Source: Akkermansiaceae bacterium
GTDB taxonomy: Bacteria; Verrucomicrobiota; Verrucomicrobiia; Verrucomicrobiales; Akkermansiaceae
Direction of reading: 5' to 3'
Length of the DNA: 61,295 nt
Assembly: GCA_905182475.1 (NCBI GenBank)
Contig: CAJJBR010000050.1
Span: 1-61,295, forward strand
Positions 39,669 to 48,246 of the stretch are shown here, piece after piece. Position 1 is the stretch's first letter, and each line of letters opens with the position of its first letter. The translations under genes were made by a program, and so were the position numbers. The notes under the pieces are model-generated. The model did no database searches, was not told where the DNA came from, and worked only from the letters and a program-made list of their open reading frames with translations.

Positions 39669-40733
39669 GTGCTAACCAGCCTCCGCCTCCTCAACTTCCG
39701 CTGCTTTGGCTCACTCAGCCTCGAAGCCCCTCCCGAAGGAGCGATCTTCCTCGGCGACAATGCCCAAGGAAAGACCTCCATCCTCGAGGCCATTTGCACC
39801 CTCGTTCGCCTGCACTCACCCCGCAGCAACCGATTCAATACCCTCACGAAAATTTCCTCTCCCGGCTTCGGGGTCGCCGCCGATCCGTGGGGGCAGGAAA
39901 GGAAGATCCAGCAGACCTCGAAAGGACTCGTTCTCAAAGTCGATGACGAGACCCGCCCCTCCCGCACTGAATACCTTTCCGATGGCGGCCTCATCGTCTG
40001 GATGGGCAACGAGGATCTCACCCTCATCCGCGGCCCCGGCGAAGCACGCCGCCATTTCCTCGACTTCCTCGGCGCACAGCTCGATCCAAAATACCGCACC
40101 GCCTACACCCGCTACCGCCGCGCCCTGAAAGCAAAGAACCTCCTCCTCAAGGAACCAAAGCTGCGCCTCCCCGAGCTACTAGCCTGGGAAGACATCCTCA
40201 TCGAGCACGGCACCTACCTCACCGAAGCACGCCGCCAGCTCATCGCCGATCTCTCGCCGCTCACCGCAGCCGCCCAGCTTGATATTTCCGGGAAAAACGA
40301 AGCACTCACCCTCAGCTACCTCCCCGCCTCCGGCCCATGCATGCGGGACTCCATCCTCCAGGCACGCCAGCGGGAAACCGCCACCCGCCAATCCGTAGTA
40401 GGCCCGCACCGAGACGATCTCTCCATCCGCCTCCACGGTATGCCCGCCAGCGACTACGCTAGCGAGGGGCAGCAACGCACCATTGCCCTAGCACTCAAAC
40501 TCGCCCAAGGCGATCTACTCAATCAGCGTTGCGAGAAAACCCCCATCTATCTGCTAGACGATATCTTCGGCGAACTCGACCCCACCCGCCGCAACGCCCT
40601 CCTCCACCACCTCCCCCCCCACGCCCAGAAGTTCATCACCACCACCAACCTAGGCTGGCTGGAAACGACTAAAAACATCCGCCCCCTGCCAGTTCTCGAA
40701 GTCAGCGAAAATTCCGTGACCCCACGAGCATGA
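39669..40733 (+). CDS. recF: DNA replication/repair protein RecF
   Basis: The 354-residue SMC-like ATPase has Walker A GDNAQGKTS, the signature region RGPGEARRHFLDFLGAQLDP, SEGQQRTIALALKLAQGDLL and Walker B IYLLDDIFGELDPTRR. It loads RecA at gaps. The start is GTG (MLTSLRLLNFRCFG), placed directly after a TTTAAA-rich leader. dnaA and dnaN are not adjacent. Confidence 0.93.
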   Translation: MLTSLRLLNFRCFGSLSLEAPPEGAIFLGDNAQGKTSILEAICTLVRLHSPRSNRFNTLTKISSPGFGVAADPWGQERKIQQTSKGLVLKVDDETRPSRTEYLSDGGLIVWMGNEDLTLIRGPGEARRHFLDFLGAQLDPKYRTAYTRYRRALKAKNLLLKEPKLRLPELLAWEDILIEHGTYLTEARRQLIADLSPLTAAAQLDISGKNEALTLSYLPASGPCMRDSILQARQRETATRQSVVGPHRDDLSIRLHGMPASDYASEGQQRTIALALKLAQGDLLNQRCEKTPIYLLDDIFGELDPTRRNALLHHLPPHAQKFITTTNLGWLETTKNIRPLPVLEVSENSVTPRA

Positions 40734-41155
40734 CGCCGAACCACAATCTCACAAAATGGCTCTTAGGAATTACCATCTGCATTCTACTCCTCCTCTTATG
40801 CATCATTTCTGATCTTTCGATGCGTGACCATCATGACCACTGGAATCTTAGATATGTGATATGGAAAGCCGGCCTTCGAGATTACAACGCAACTGAAGTC
40901 CTATCGGGAACTACCCACGACCACACGTTTCACGAAAGGCTCAGAGGAATCAGCGTGAAGGAATTCGAAGTGAAATTCCCCGCCACCTTCCTTAAGATCA
41001 GTCCTACACCGCCCGGCTTTCGAAGCGACTCGGAATTCTATTCCTCCACCACATCCTATCCCGGAACCACCAAAAAACCGCTATCCGAAGGCTGGATCGC
41101 CCACTTTAAAAACGGGAGACTTGTCTCTTTCGGCTATCAAAAAAACATCCCTTAG
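40730..41155 (+). CDS. Unidentified membrane-anchored protein
   Basis: The 141-residue protein has one N-terminal helix (WLLGITICILLLLLCIISDL) and a soluble tail that should face the periplasm. The tail contains LRGISVKEFEVKFPATFLKI and a C-terminal IAHFKNGRLVSFGYQ. It overlaps recF by 4 bp, so it is translationally coupled, but functional linkage is unlikely. I do not recognise the family. Confidence 0.65.
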   Translation: MTPNHNLTKWLLGITICILLLLLCIISDLSMRDHHDHWNLRYVIWKAGLRDYNATEVLSGTTHDHTFHERLRGISVKEFEVKFPATFLKISPTPPGFRSDSEFYSSTTSYPGTTKKPLSEGWIAHFKNGRLVSFGYQKNIP

Positions 41156-41171
41156 CAAACTCTTCCACTGA

Positions 41172-41912
41172 TCACTGATCACTCGGCACTCGGCACTTCT
41201 TCGCAACATACACCGTGCTCTTAGAAACCGTCTCCAATAGCGGATTCTCAAACTCGACGATATGCGTTTCCACTTCAGGAAAAACGCTTTCCAAATCCGC
41301 AGTGAACCCATCGTGCGGCGCATCATCCGACCACAGTCCAAAAACCCCGCCCGGATGCAACTGATCGGCCATTTTCGCCAAACCCTCCCGCGTGTAAAAA
41401 GTCGCGTTCTGGGGATCCAGGAGGTTCGAGGGCGAGTGATCGATATCCAGTAGCACCGCGTGAAATTTCCGCCCCGGCACCTCCGGATCGAAGCCCCTTT
41501 CAGCATCGGCAGCTAACGCGAAAAAGTCCCCCAGCACGTAACAGCAGCGCGGGTCATCGTTCATCGTTTTCCCCAGAGGCACTAGCTCGCGTTCATGCCA
41601 GTCGATCACTCCCTCCATCGCGTCCACCACCAGCAGTTCTTTCACCTGAGGAAACTCCAGCGCAGCCACCGCCGTATATCCCAGCCCTAGGCCTCCTACA
41701 ACCACGTCCCAGCCATCCCCGCCCAACGCCGCCAGACCCAGCTTCGACAGCGCAACCTCCACTACATGGAACATGCTAGACATCAGAAACGCGTCCCCGA
41801 GTTTCACCTCATAAACCACCTGCCCATCGAGCTGCAGATACTTCCGCCGTTGCAAAATCAGATCGCCAATCGGCGTCTCCCGGAAATCCAGTTCTTCAAA
41901 AAGCTTGTCCAT
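41172..41912 (-). CDS. Spermidine synthase-like methyltransferase-fold protein
   Basis: The 246-residue protein has LILQRRKYLQLDGQVVYEVKLGDAFLMSS, the cofactor-binding GGLGLGYTAVAALEF, VVDAMEGVIDWH and LLDIDHSPSNLL. It belongs to the spermidine synthase-like fold, but the catalytic Asp-rich motif of true SpeE is not clear. The last codons and stop lie inside a CACTGATCACT repeat. I chose ATG 41912; the frame continues to 42125 without good support. Confidence 0.75.
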   Translation of the reverse strand: MDKLFEELDFRETPIGDLILQRRKYLQLDGQVVYEVKLGDAFLMSSMFHVVEVALSKLGLAALGGDGWDVVVGGLGLGYTAVAALEFPQVKELLVVDAMEGVIDWHERELVPLGKTMNDDPRCCYVLGDFFALAADAERGFDPEVPGRKFHAVLLDIDHSPSNLLDPQNATFYTREGLAKMADQLHPGGVFGLWSDDAPHDGFTADLESVFPEVETHIVEFENPLLETVSKSTVYVAKKCRVPSDQ

Positions 41913-42047
41913 GCGTGCCGCTACCTTCACCCGCCCCAGCACCCTCCGGCAAGCGGTGATTTTCTCGAACAATGACGCCCCGCAGGAGGCACCGAAATAT
42001 AGCGAATCCCCTTCCATACACGACCTCTTTTCAATCATATTTAGCGT

Positions 42048-42494
42048 ATGAAAAACCTCACACCACACCGTTCGTTCAAAGGGACATCGCTGGTGAGGTC
42101 TGCATTTCGTCCACACTACGAGCATCCGTGGCCTGCCGATCTACCGGCAAGCTGCGAGGACTGCGGCACACAGTTCCGCAGGAACTTCAACATAACCCAC
42201 GGCCCGGGGAGAATCGGTCGCGTCCTTAGAAAGATCGCATACTACGGTTTCCTTCCCGGTATGATCGTCGGCATCATTCTCCCGTCTATAATTCCAGGAC
42301 TCTTAGATGTAATGGGCGAGCATCAGCCTTCCTGGCTATTTTTTGGTTTACCGATTCTTGGCCCGCTGATCTTAAGGGTGCTTTCCTTATGCATGCCGCT
42401 TTCCCGCCACCTCATGTGCAAAAAGTGCGGCTGGAACCGCGACTACAAATCGCTCCCCAATCCAAAACGACCCGCAGCCATACAAGAAGACTAA
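42048..42494 (+). CDS. Zinc-ribbon membrane protein
   Basis: The 148-residue protein carries two CxxC pairs (CEDCGTQF and CKKCGWN) that could bind one zinc. Between them are two hydrophobic helices (GFLPGMIVGIILPSIIPGL and WLFFGLPILGPLILRVLSL). The zinc site would sit on the cytoplasmic face. It is an unclassified small membrane protein. Confidence 0.65.
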   Translation: MKNLTPHRSFKGTSLVRSAFRPHYEHPWPADLPASCEDCGTQFRRNFNITHGPGRIGRVLRKIAYYGFLPGMIVGIILPSIIPGLLDVMGEHQPSWLFFGLPILGPLILRVLSLCMPLSRHLMCKKCGWNRDYKSLPNPKRPAAIQED

Positions 42495-42673
42495 ACATTG
42501 CAGATTTTTTCTCCAAGAGCAACTCGCAGAGCAACCAAAGATTCTCCCACAAAGAATCCGCTCCGTGTGCATCCGCGTCTGCAATGCCCTTGGGTGCATC
42601 CGTGGTTCCTCACATCCCTACCCCCCTAGTCTTTATCATTTCCCGTATCAGATTCCGTGCTTAACATCCACCC

Positions 42674-43192
42674 ATGGACGACGAATCGGAAACAACTTTT
42701 TGGAAAGGCAGCCCCTCACAGTGGCTAAACACCGGCCCCTTCAGTGTGGCCATACTTCTTGCTGCCGGGATTATCGCAGGGGGCATCTTTTTCCCTCCGG
42801 CCTTCATCGGCTTGGTCATTCCTGTCTTCTACATGCTCTGGAGCTACCTCACCGTCCGTTGCCAGACCTTCGAACTCACCACTGAGCGTCTGCGCATCAC
42901 CAAGGGCGTGATCAACCAAAACATCGATGAGGTCGAACTCTACCGGGTCAAGGACATCGTCGTGGATCGAAAGTGGTGGATGCGCCTCACCGGCCTCGGA
43001 AACGTCCATTTGGAAACTTCCGACCGCTCCCTCCCCCACCTCGATATCCCCGCGATCAGAGATTGTATCGGCCTCCGCGAAGCCCTCCGGAAAAAGGTCG
43101 AAGCCATGCGCGATAAGAAACGCGTCCGCGAAATGGACTTCGACGAAACTGGCGATACCGAAGGATTCGAAGACATGGGAGATATCGGGTAG
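42674..43192 (+). CDS. Bacterial PH-domain membrane protein
   Basis: The 172-residue protein begins with FWKGSPSQWLN, two membrane helices and then a bPH2/DUF304 domain (CQTFELTTERLRITKGVINQ, DEVELYRVKDIVVDRKWWMR, GNVHLETSD). Its last part is acidic. The upstream gap (42560-42610) carries the CCGTGTGCATCCGCG repeat phrase. It converges with the pseudopilin gene 3 bp away. Confidence 0.8.
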   Translation: MDDESETTFWKGSPSQWLNTGPFSVAILLAAGIIAGGIFFPPAFIGLVIPVFYMLWSYLTVRCQTFELTTERLRITKGVINQNIDEVELYRVKDIVVDRKWWMRLTGLGNVHLETSDRSLPHLDIPAIRDCIGLREALRKKVEAMRDKKRVREMDFDETGDTEGFEDMGDIG

Positions 43193-43195
43193 AAG

Positions 43196-43945
43196 TCATC
43201 TCCGGGGATTCCACCAGCCGTTCCCATCCATGGGGCCGCAAAAACCGATTCCAGATCCCTTATTACTACCTCCGTAGTAATTGTTATTGGAAGAGTCATC
43301 CATCCCCACAGCAGAGATATGCCCATCGCACCAGGCGATCAAAGCTGCCCCTCCAAAACGGAAGTGAACCGAAGGTTGTAACGCATACGAAAGCTCGCCA
43401 TTGGGAGTCACGGATCGCCTCGGCTCAGCGAAGGGGTATTCCTGCAATCCATTTTTCCTAGCAAGCGCAGTTGTAGCAAACATAAGCGTCCGTGCCGGAT
43501 CCGCAACATTGGACGGTCGCTCGGGCACGAAAGGATCCGCAGGCGTCCCGCCTATGTAGATCGCATTGTAGCCATAGCCACCGGAGCCGTTTTCAAACGA
43601 ATCCACCCCACCGACATGATCCCGGAACTCCGGACAAACACCCACCCGGTCGCTTTTCCCAAAGTAGGGTGAGAGGAAACCTTTCGCGGGATCGAACGTC
43701 GCGTTCCATCCGTCTCGCCCACCATGCCAGCGGATCCGGTTCTTCTTCTCCTGCGCTGGGCAATAAGTCCCGTAGTCGGCCACGTATCCAATGTTCGCCA
43801 ACACGAGGCTGCGCAGATTCAGAGTGGAGACCGCCTGGTTCGCCCTCATTTTGGAGTGCCCTGCCATCTGAAAAACAACCAGAGCCAGCGTCGCGACAAT
43901 CGCCACGCACACCATCAGCTCCAGTAATGTAAATCCACGCTTCAT
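43196..43945 (-). CDS. Type II secretion-like pseudopilin
   Basis: The 249-residue protein starts with a class III prepilin signal, MKRGFTLLELMVCVAIVATL, cut between Gly and Phe with Glu at +5. A globular domain follows, with GYNAIYIGG, VADPARTLMFATTALA and HFRFGGAALIAWCDGH. The last is a DUF1559-like H-X-DG ending seen in Planctomycetota and Verrucomicrobiota. It overlaps the surface-protein gene by 4 bp and is the last gene of the riboswitch cluster. It could build a short pilus-like assembly or be a stand-alone surface protein. Confidence 0.85.
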   Translation of the reverse strand: MKRGFTLLELMVCVAIVATLALVVFQMAGHSKMRANQAVSTLNLRSLVLANIGYVADYGTYCPAQEKKNRIRWHGGRDGWNATFDPAKGFLSPYFGKSDRVGVCPEFRDHVGGVDSFENGSGGYGYNAIYIGGTPADPFVPERPSNVADPARTLMFATTALARKNGLQEYPFAEPRRSVTPNGELSYALQPSVHFRFGGAALIAWCDGHISAVGMDDSSNNNYYGGSNKGSGIGFCGPMDGNGWWNPRR

Positions 43946-45042
43946 TCCGCCGCTAGTCTAAAAAACCGATACGGGCTCCCGCCCTCAAGATCCACCCTCA
44001 CCCGTTTCTTCATCCCACTGCCGATAGTGACCATCGCATCCGCGTCCATCGTCGTCATAGCCCCGCCCGAAAAACTTTTCGCCAACACGTCCCAGTGCTT
44101 CAGGTCATCGCTGCCCTCGATCCGAAATTCCCCTTCTGTACGGTAACTGAGCCAATCGAAAGATACCCCGCCGGCCGGATCGATAGAAAGGTTAGTCCCT
44201 CCCGTGTGAAATTCCACACCCTGTGGCACGCCCAATCCGGTTGGGTCGGCGGTGGGCGAGGTATCGCTCCTCATCTGGCCGGAAACCCACGCCGCGTAGG
44301 TCGTGACCGTCTCGGAAAACGCCCCCACCGCATCCAGATCGAAGCCCCCCGAGAAAAACGTAGTCGGATACGGATCAACGATCACATTCCCTGCGGAGTC
44401 CTTTGTCCCCAGCGTTTGACTACTCGATCCCACCACATCCACCACCCTCACATGCGTGATCCGTTGCTTATCCAGCAGCGGCGAGGATGGCAACCGGTCA
44501 AGATCGAAGGGCGTGCCGAACCCTGCGAGATATTTCCCAGCAAGCTGGTCGACATCCGTGGGATCCACCGCCCCGCCCTGCCCTAGATCATCAGTGGCGA
44601 CAGAGAGAGAGATCGAGGGAAAGCGAAAGAAGTTCACCCCATCCGAGCTTACCTCCACGTGGGCAAGCTCCAGGAAGCTCTGAACGAAGCCGTTTTCAAA
44701 CACAGCGAAGTCCGGCCCCGGCACATCGCAGAAAGGTTGGTGAAAGGTGAGGACGATACTTCCGCCGTCGCCGAGCGAAATGACGGGATACGGCTCCTCG
44801 GGTGTTGCATCCGCAGGGCCGAGGGCATCAGCCTCCTCGCCAAAGGTCGCCATGGCTCCACCCGGATTCGCGATATCCACCGGCCCGCGCACGACCGTTG
44901 CTCCGCTTGCCCAGAGAGCGATCCGCGTATCATCGGCAGCGACAGCATCGCTGCCAGAAGTGTCAGCCGCTCCCGAGAACGGGCCGGCCAATGCCTGCGT
45001 TGCCAGCAGACATGAAAAGAAAAAGCAGACGAAAGTTTTCAT
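43942..45042 (-). CDS. Exported discoidin-like surface protein in B12-riboswitch cluster
   Basis: The 366-residue protein has a signal peptide (MKTFVCFFFSCLLATQALA). A beta-sandwich has GGSIVLTFHQPFCDVPGPDF, AVFENGF, HVEVSSDGVNFFRF and, later, RITHVRVVDVVGSS and FSGGFDLDAVGAF. The DFxVFxNxF plus VSxDGxxW pattern recalls surface proteins I associate with cobalamin loci in other phyla, but I could not check that. A 90-residue C-terminal domain ends YRFFRLAAE. It lies between the PEP-CTERM gene and the pseudopilin. Confidence 0.75.
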   Translation of the reverse strand: MKTFVCFFFSCLLATQALAGPFSGAADTSGSDAVAADDTRIALWASGATVVRGPVDIANPGGAMATFGEEADALGPADATPEEPYPVISLGDGGSIVLTFHQPFCDVPGPDFAVFENGFVQSFLELAHVEVSSDGVNFFRFPSISLSVATDDLGQGGAVDPTDVDQLAGKYLAGFGTPFDLDRLPSSPLLDKQRITHVRVVDVVGSSSQTLGTKDSAGNVIVDPYPTTFFSGGFDLDAVGAFSETVTTYAAWVSGQMRSDTSPTADPTGLGVPQGVEFHTGGTNLSIDPAGGVSFDWLSYRTEGEFRIEGSDDLKHWDVLAKSFSGGAMTTMDADAMVTIGSGMKKRVRVDLEGGSPYRFFRLAAE

Positions 45043-45049
45043 CTTTTAA

Positions 45050-45083
45050 AAATCCCGCCCTCCCATTTCACAGGGAGAGCGGG
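45050..45083 (-). terminator. Hairpin terminator inside the riboswitch cluster
   Basis: On the minus strand CCCGCTCTCCC, an 8-base loop and GGGAGGGCGGG are followed by ATTTTT, ending a few bases before the next ATG. It should lower transcription of the surface protein and pseudopilin relative to the PEP-CTERM gene. Confidence 0.7.
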
Positions 45084-45091
45084 TAAGTTGT

Positions 45092-45694
45092 TTAGTTTGA
45101 TCGGCGTCTCCGGAGCAAGACCAGCGAACCAGCTGTCACCAGCAGCAAGGCTGAAGGCTCGGGAATCGGCGCTACACTAGGAGCAGTCACTCCATCGTTA
45201 TAGACCAGAGCATCCCATGATCCCGGCACAATCAGACGGTATGGAGACGAGATCCCGGAGCCGGCGCTCCAGGTTTCCGTAGCCACAGGAGCAGCAGTCG
45301 GAAAGCCTGCTTCACCTCCCGAAACCCAATGCGCCCAATACGGCACGAATGGCGACGAACTCACGGAGACTTCCGTGACCGCGTTAAACGTGAACGAATT
45401 CACGAAAAAGTTCGGATCCATCGCCGTCCCGAAGTTTGAGATATCGGCGGTCAGCATGGCATCGGCACCCAGCAGGGAATCGAGCATACTGAAGCCATCC
45501 TGCATCTCGGAAGCATCGTAGGTATAACTGATTTCGTATGTCCGGCTGCCGATATTCGGCGATTCCAGAACGAAATATGACGTATCCGGCCCACTCCCGA
45601 CCAAAATATTGGCGGCATAGGTTGCGGAGGAAAACAGGCAAAAGCCTGCTGCGGTGGCAGGGAGGAATCCCCGCCAGATGTTGCGTAGTAGCAT
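45092..45694 (-). CDS. PEP-CTERM exported protein downstream of a cobalamin riboswitch
   Basis: The 200-residue protein has a signal peptide (FLPATAAGFCLFSSATYA). The mature domain has SYFVLESPNIGSRTYEISY and a Trp-rich end (FVPYWAHWVSGGEAG, YRLIVPGSWDALVYNDG). The tail is PIPEPSALLLVTAGSLVLL plus RRRR, a full PEP-CTERM sorting signal recognised by an exosortase. I chose ATG 45694; the GTG at 45736 lies in the leader hairpin. It is the first gene after the riboswitch, so its expression should fall when cobalamin is plentiful. Confidence 0.85.
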   Translation of the reverse strand: MLLRNIWRGFLPATAAGFCLFSSATYAANILVGSGPDTSYFVLESPNIGSRTYEISYTYDASEMQDGFSMLDSLLGADAMLTADISNFGTAMDPNFFVNSFTFNAVTEVSVSSSPFVPYWAHWVSGGEAGFPTAAPVATETWSAGSGISSPYRLIVPGSWDALVYNDGVTAPSVAPIPEPSALLLVTAGSLVLLRRRRSN

Positions 45695-45734
45695 GTGTAT
45701 CTTCGTTTTTGGTATGTTAATACGAAGAAAGGAC

Positions 45735-45752
45735 ACGGACGCAATCGCCCGT
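45735..45752 (-). promoter_or_regulatory. Possible expression-platform hairpin of the riboswitch
   Basis: On the minus strand ACGGGCG, loop ATTG and CGTCCGT form a 7-bp stem with one G-U pair, followed by the T-rich TGTCCTTTCTTC. It lies between the aptamer and the start codon, where a terminator or start-sequestering switch is expected. Confidence 0.35.
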
Positions 45753-45840
45753 AGCCCTCTCCCGTCGATCCCCTTTCGCGGGGGACCACTGATCCCTTTT
45801 GCCGGATGAACGGCTCTAGGGTGACGAGCCAGCGAAGGGC

Positions 45841-46020
45841 CAAGTATTCGGGCTCCTGGCTTCTTACCTCCTCCCCGCCTTCACCGTCTTACGACGATTG
45901 GCTGTGTGGGGATTCGTATCCAGATACCGCTGCGCGACAGCTCCGGGGTCTAACCGGATTCCATGACGCCTTCGTGATTTTGTCACCACCGGATTACCCG
46001 CACCTACCCGGGCAGGCAAG
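45841..46020 (-). promoter_or_regulatory. Cobalamin riboswitch
   Basis: Read on the minus strand, the aptamer contains GGTAGGTGCGGG near its 5' end and GGAATCCGGTTAGACC. The B12-box-like GGAGCTGTCGCGCAGCGGTA lies at 45925-45944. Then come GAATCCCCAC, AAGGCGGGGAGG and the late AGCCAGGAGCCC (45850-45861). These appear in the right order for the RF00174-type fold. It precedes the three-gene export cluster ending at 43196. Bases 45753-45840 are leader with a CCCC/GGGG stem. Confidence 0.85.
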
Positions 46021-46141
46021 CATTATTCCTATCCTCCCGCAATTCCCATAGAAAGCTAGAGGACGTATCCCACTTCCAAAAAATCGTCTTATTCGATGTT
46101 CAATGTTGGACGTTCGATCTTGGCCGTTCCAAGCTAGCGCC

Positions 46142-47014
46142 ATGAACCAACCCCGCATCCTCGACGGAAAAGCCGTCGCCGCCTCCGTCATCGATGAATG
46201 CCGTGCCGAGACCGCCGAGCTGAAAGGGAAAGGCATCACCCCCGGCCTCGCCGTCGTCCTTGTCGGAAAAGATCCCGCATCAGCCGTCTATGTCGGCTCC
46301 AAGACTCGCACCTGCGCAGATCTCGGTTTCCACTCCCCCAAAATCGAACTCCCCGAGGATAGCACCCAGGAGGATCTCCTCAAAGTCGTTACCGAGCTGA
46401 ATGCCGATCCCAGCGTCCACGGCATCCTCGTTCAATTCCCGCTTCCAAAACACCTCGATGAAGACTGCATCATCCGCGCCATCGATCCGCGCAAGGACGT
46501 CGATGGCCTCCATCCGGAAAACGTCGCCAAGCTCGTCCTCGGTGACCCCACAGGCTTCGTCTCCTGCACCCCCGCTGGCTGCATGAAACTACTCGAAGTC
46601 TCCGGAGCGGAAATCAGCGGAGCGGAAGCTGTCGTCATCGGTCGCTCCATGCTCGTAGGGAAACCTGTCGCCATGCTCCTACTCGCGCAGAACGCCACCG
46701 TCACCATCGCCCACTCCCGAACGAAAGATCTCGCCGCCGTCTGCCGCCGTGCAGATATCCTCGTCCCTGCCGTGGGGCGCCCGGACATGGTCAAGGCGGA
46801 TTGGGTCAAGCCCGGCGCAGTCGTCATCGACGTAGGCATCAATCGCATCCCGGATGCCACCAGAAAATCAGGCACTCGCCTCACCGGCGATGTGGACTAC
46901 AAAGATGTCGCCCACCGCTGCGCAGCCATCACTCCCGTCCCCGGCGGAGTCGGCCCCATGACCATCGCCATGCTAATGAAAAACACCCTACAAGCCGCAA
47001 GGCAGCTGGGATAG
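46142..47014 (+). CDS. folD: Methylenetetrahydrofolate dehydrogenase/cyclohydrolase
   Basis: The 290-residue FolD interconverts one-carbon folates. It shows [20 protein letters not shown] (with the catalytic Lys), [31 protein letters not shown], the NADP-binding [17 protein letters not shown] and [15 protein letters not shown] chose ATG 46142; the longer frame from 46103 comes from leader sequence. It runs opposite to the riboswitch cluster, sharing the intergenic region. Confidence 0.95.
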   Translation: MNQPRILDGKAVAASVIDECRAETAELKGKGITPGLAVVLVGKDPASAVYVGSKTRTCADLGFHSPKIELPEDSTQEDLLKVVTELNADPSVHGILVQFPLPKHLDEDCIIRAIDPRKDVDGLHPENVAKLVLGDPTGFVSCTPAGCMKLLEVSGAEISGAEAVVIGRSMLVGKPVAMLLLAQNATVTIAHSRTKDLAAVCRRADILVPAVGRPDMVKADWVKPGAVVIDVGINRIPDATRKSGTRLTGDVDYKDVAHRCAAITPVPGGVGPMTIAMLMKNTLQAARQLG

Positions 47015-47026
47015 CCACGCGTAGCT

Positions 47027-47164
47027 GTGGCGTCTCGCCGCAGGCCGTGATCACCCCGTCTCGGGGCTCCCCTCCGGGGACTCGATGTCCGCTGCGCTCC
47101 CATTTGGCGGAGGGGTTTAATTTTACAGTTCGTCCATCTCCGCTGCGCTTCGATTGTGGTTCCT
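47027..47164. repeat. Two dispersed repeats between folD and thrB
   Basis: GTAGCTGTGGCGTCTCGCCG...CCCCGTCTCGGGG (about 47032-47075) matches 9617-9672. The 38-bp unit at 47127-47164 matches 35618-35655. The 259-bp gap has no gene. Confidence 0.6.
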
Positions 47165-47273
47165 CTTCTCCAGTTTCATCGGCACGCATCCCTGATTTTG
47201 AAACCTAAGCAAAGTCTTGATTTCCGGGGCAATTCCGAAGCAGACTCCCGCCCCCTTCCAGAGGGATACCGTC

Positions 47274-48215
47274 ATGCCTTCCAATCAAGAAATTCGCGTT
47301 TTCGCCCCAGCCACCGTCGCCAACGTCGCGTGTGGCTACGATGTCCTTGGCTTTGCCATCGACTCGCCCGGCGATGAGATCGTCGTCCGCAACTCATCGA
47401 AGCCTGGCCTCCAGATCACCAAAATCACCGGCGATGGCGGAAAGCTCCCGAAAGATCCCACCAAAAACACCGCCGGTGTCGCCGCCCTCGATCTTCTAAA
47501 GCACCTCGGAATGCTCGACCGCGGGATCGAAATGGAGATCCACAAGAAAATGCCATTCGGCTCCGGCCTCGGATCATCTTCCGCATCTGCCGTAGCTGGC
47601 GCATTTGCCGTGAACAAACTCATCGGCGAGCCACTCTCCAAACGCCAACTACTTCCCTTCGCAATGGCTGGTGAAGCTTCTGCGGACGGCGCATGGCACG
47701 CGGACAACGTCGGCCCCTGCCTCCTCGGCGGTATCGTTTTCATCCGATCGAACGAAGAGCTCGATCTCGCCCAGATCCCTACACCAAAGAATCTATGGGC
47801 AGCAGTTGTCCATCCGGACATCGAAATCCTCACCAAGGTCGCCCGGGAAATTCTTCCAAAGGAAATTCCGCTCGAAAACGCCACCCAACAGATCGGCAAC
47901 CTCGGCGGACTCATCCTCGGTCTCATCCAAGAAGACTACGGCCTCATTTCCCGCTCCATCCACGACGTGATCGCGGAGCCACGCCGCCAGAAACTCATCC
48001 CAGATTTCTACAAAGCAAAACGCGCCGCCATTTCCGCAGGAGCCTTAGGCTTCTCCATTTCCGGAGCCGGTCCATCCGTCTTCGCCCTCTGCGAAGGCGA
48101 GGAATCTGCCAGCAAGGTTGGTGCCGCAGTCGAAAAAGTCTTCGCCTCCATCCCCGTGAATTGCCAGGTGCACGTCTCCAAGATCAACCCGCACGGGGTG
48201 CATGTGGTGAAATGA
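47274..48215 (+). CDS. thrB: Homoserine kinase
   Basis: The 313-residue GHMP kinase phosphorylates homoserine in threonine synthesis. Motifs are FAPATVANVACGYDVLGFAI, the ATP loop MPFGSGLGSSSASAVAGA and LGFSISGAGPSVFALCEG. ATG 47274 has AGAGGGA upstream, one of the few Shine-Dalgarno-like sites in this window. thrC lies 405 bp downstream with a HicB-like ORF between. Confidence 0.94.
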   Translation: MPSNQEIRVFAPATVANVACGYDVLGFAIDSPGDEIVVRNSSKPGLQITKITGDGGKLPKDPTKNTAGVAALDLLKHLGMLDRGIEMEIHKKMPFGSGLGSSSASAVAGAFAVNKLIGEPLSKRQLLPFAMAGEASADGAWHADNVGPCLLGGIVFIRSNEELDLAQIPTPKNLWAAVVHPDIEILTKVAREILPKEIPLENATQQIGNLGGLILGLIQEDYGLISRSIHDVIAEPRRQKLIPDFYKAKRAAISAGALGFSISGAGPSVFALCEGEESASKVGAAVEKVFASIPVNCQVHVSKINPHGVHVVK

Positions 48216-48246
48216 ATTTATTGTTGAACCAGACTGCCGGAGGCTC

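Noticed and set aside
41913..42125. N-terminal extension of the spermidine-synthase-like gene
   Set aside because: The added residues do not resemble the family, and ATG 41912 gives a normal start. It also overlaps the divergent 42048 gene.
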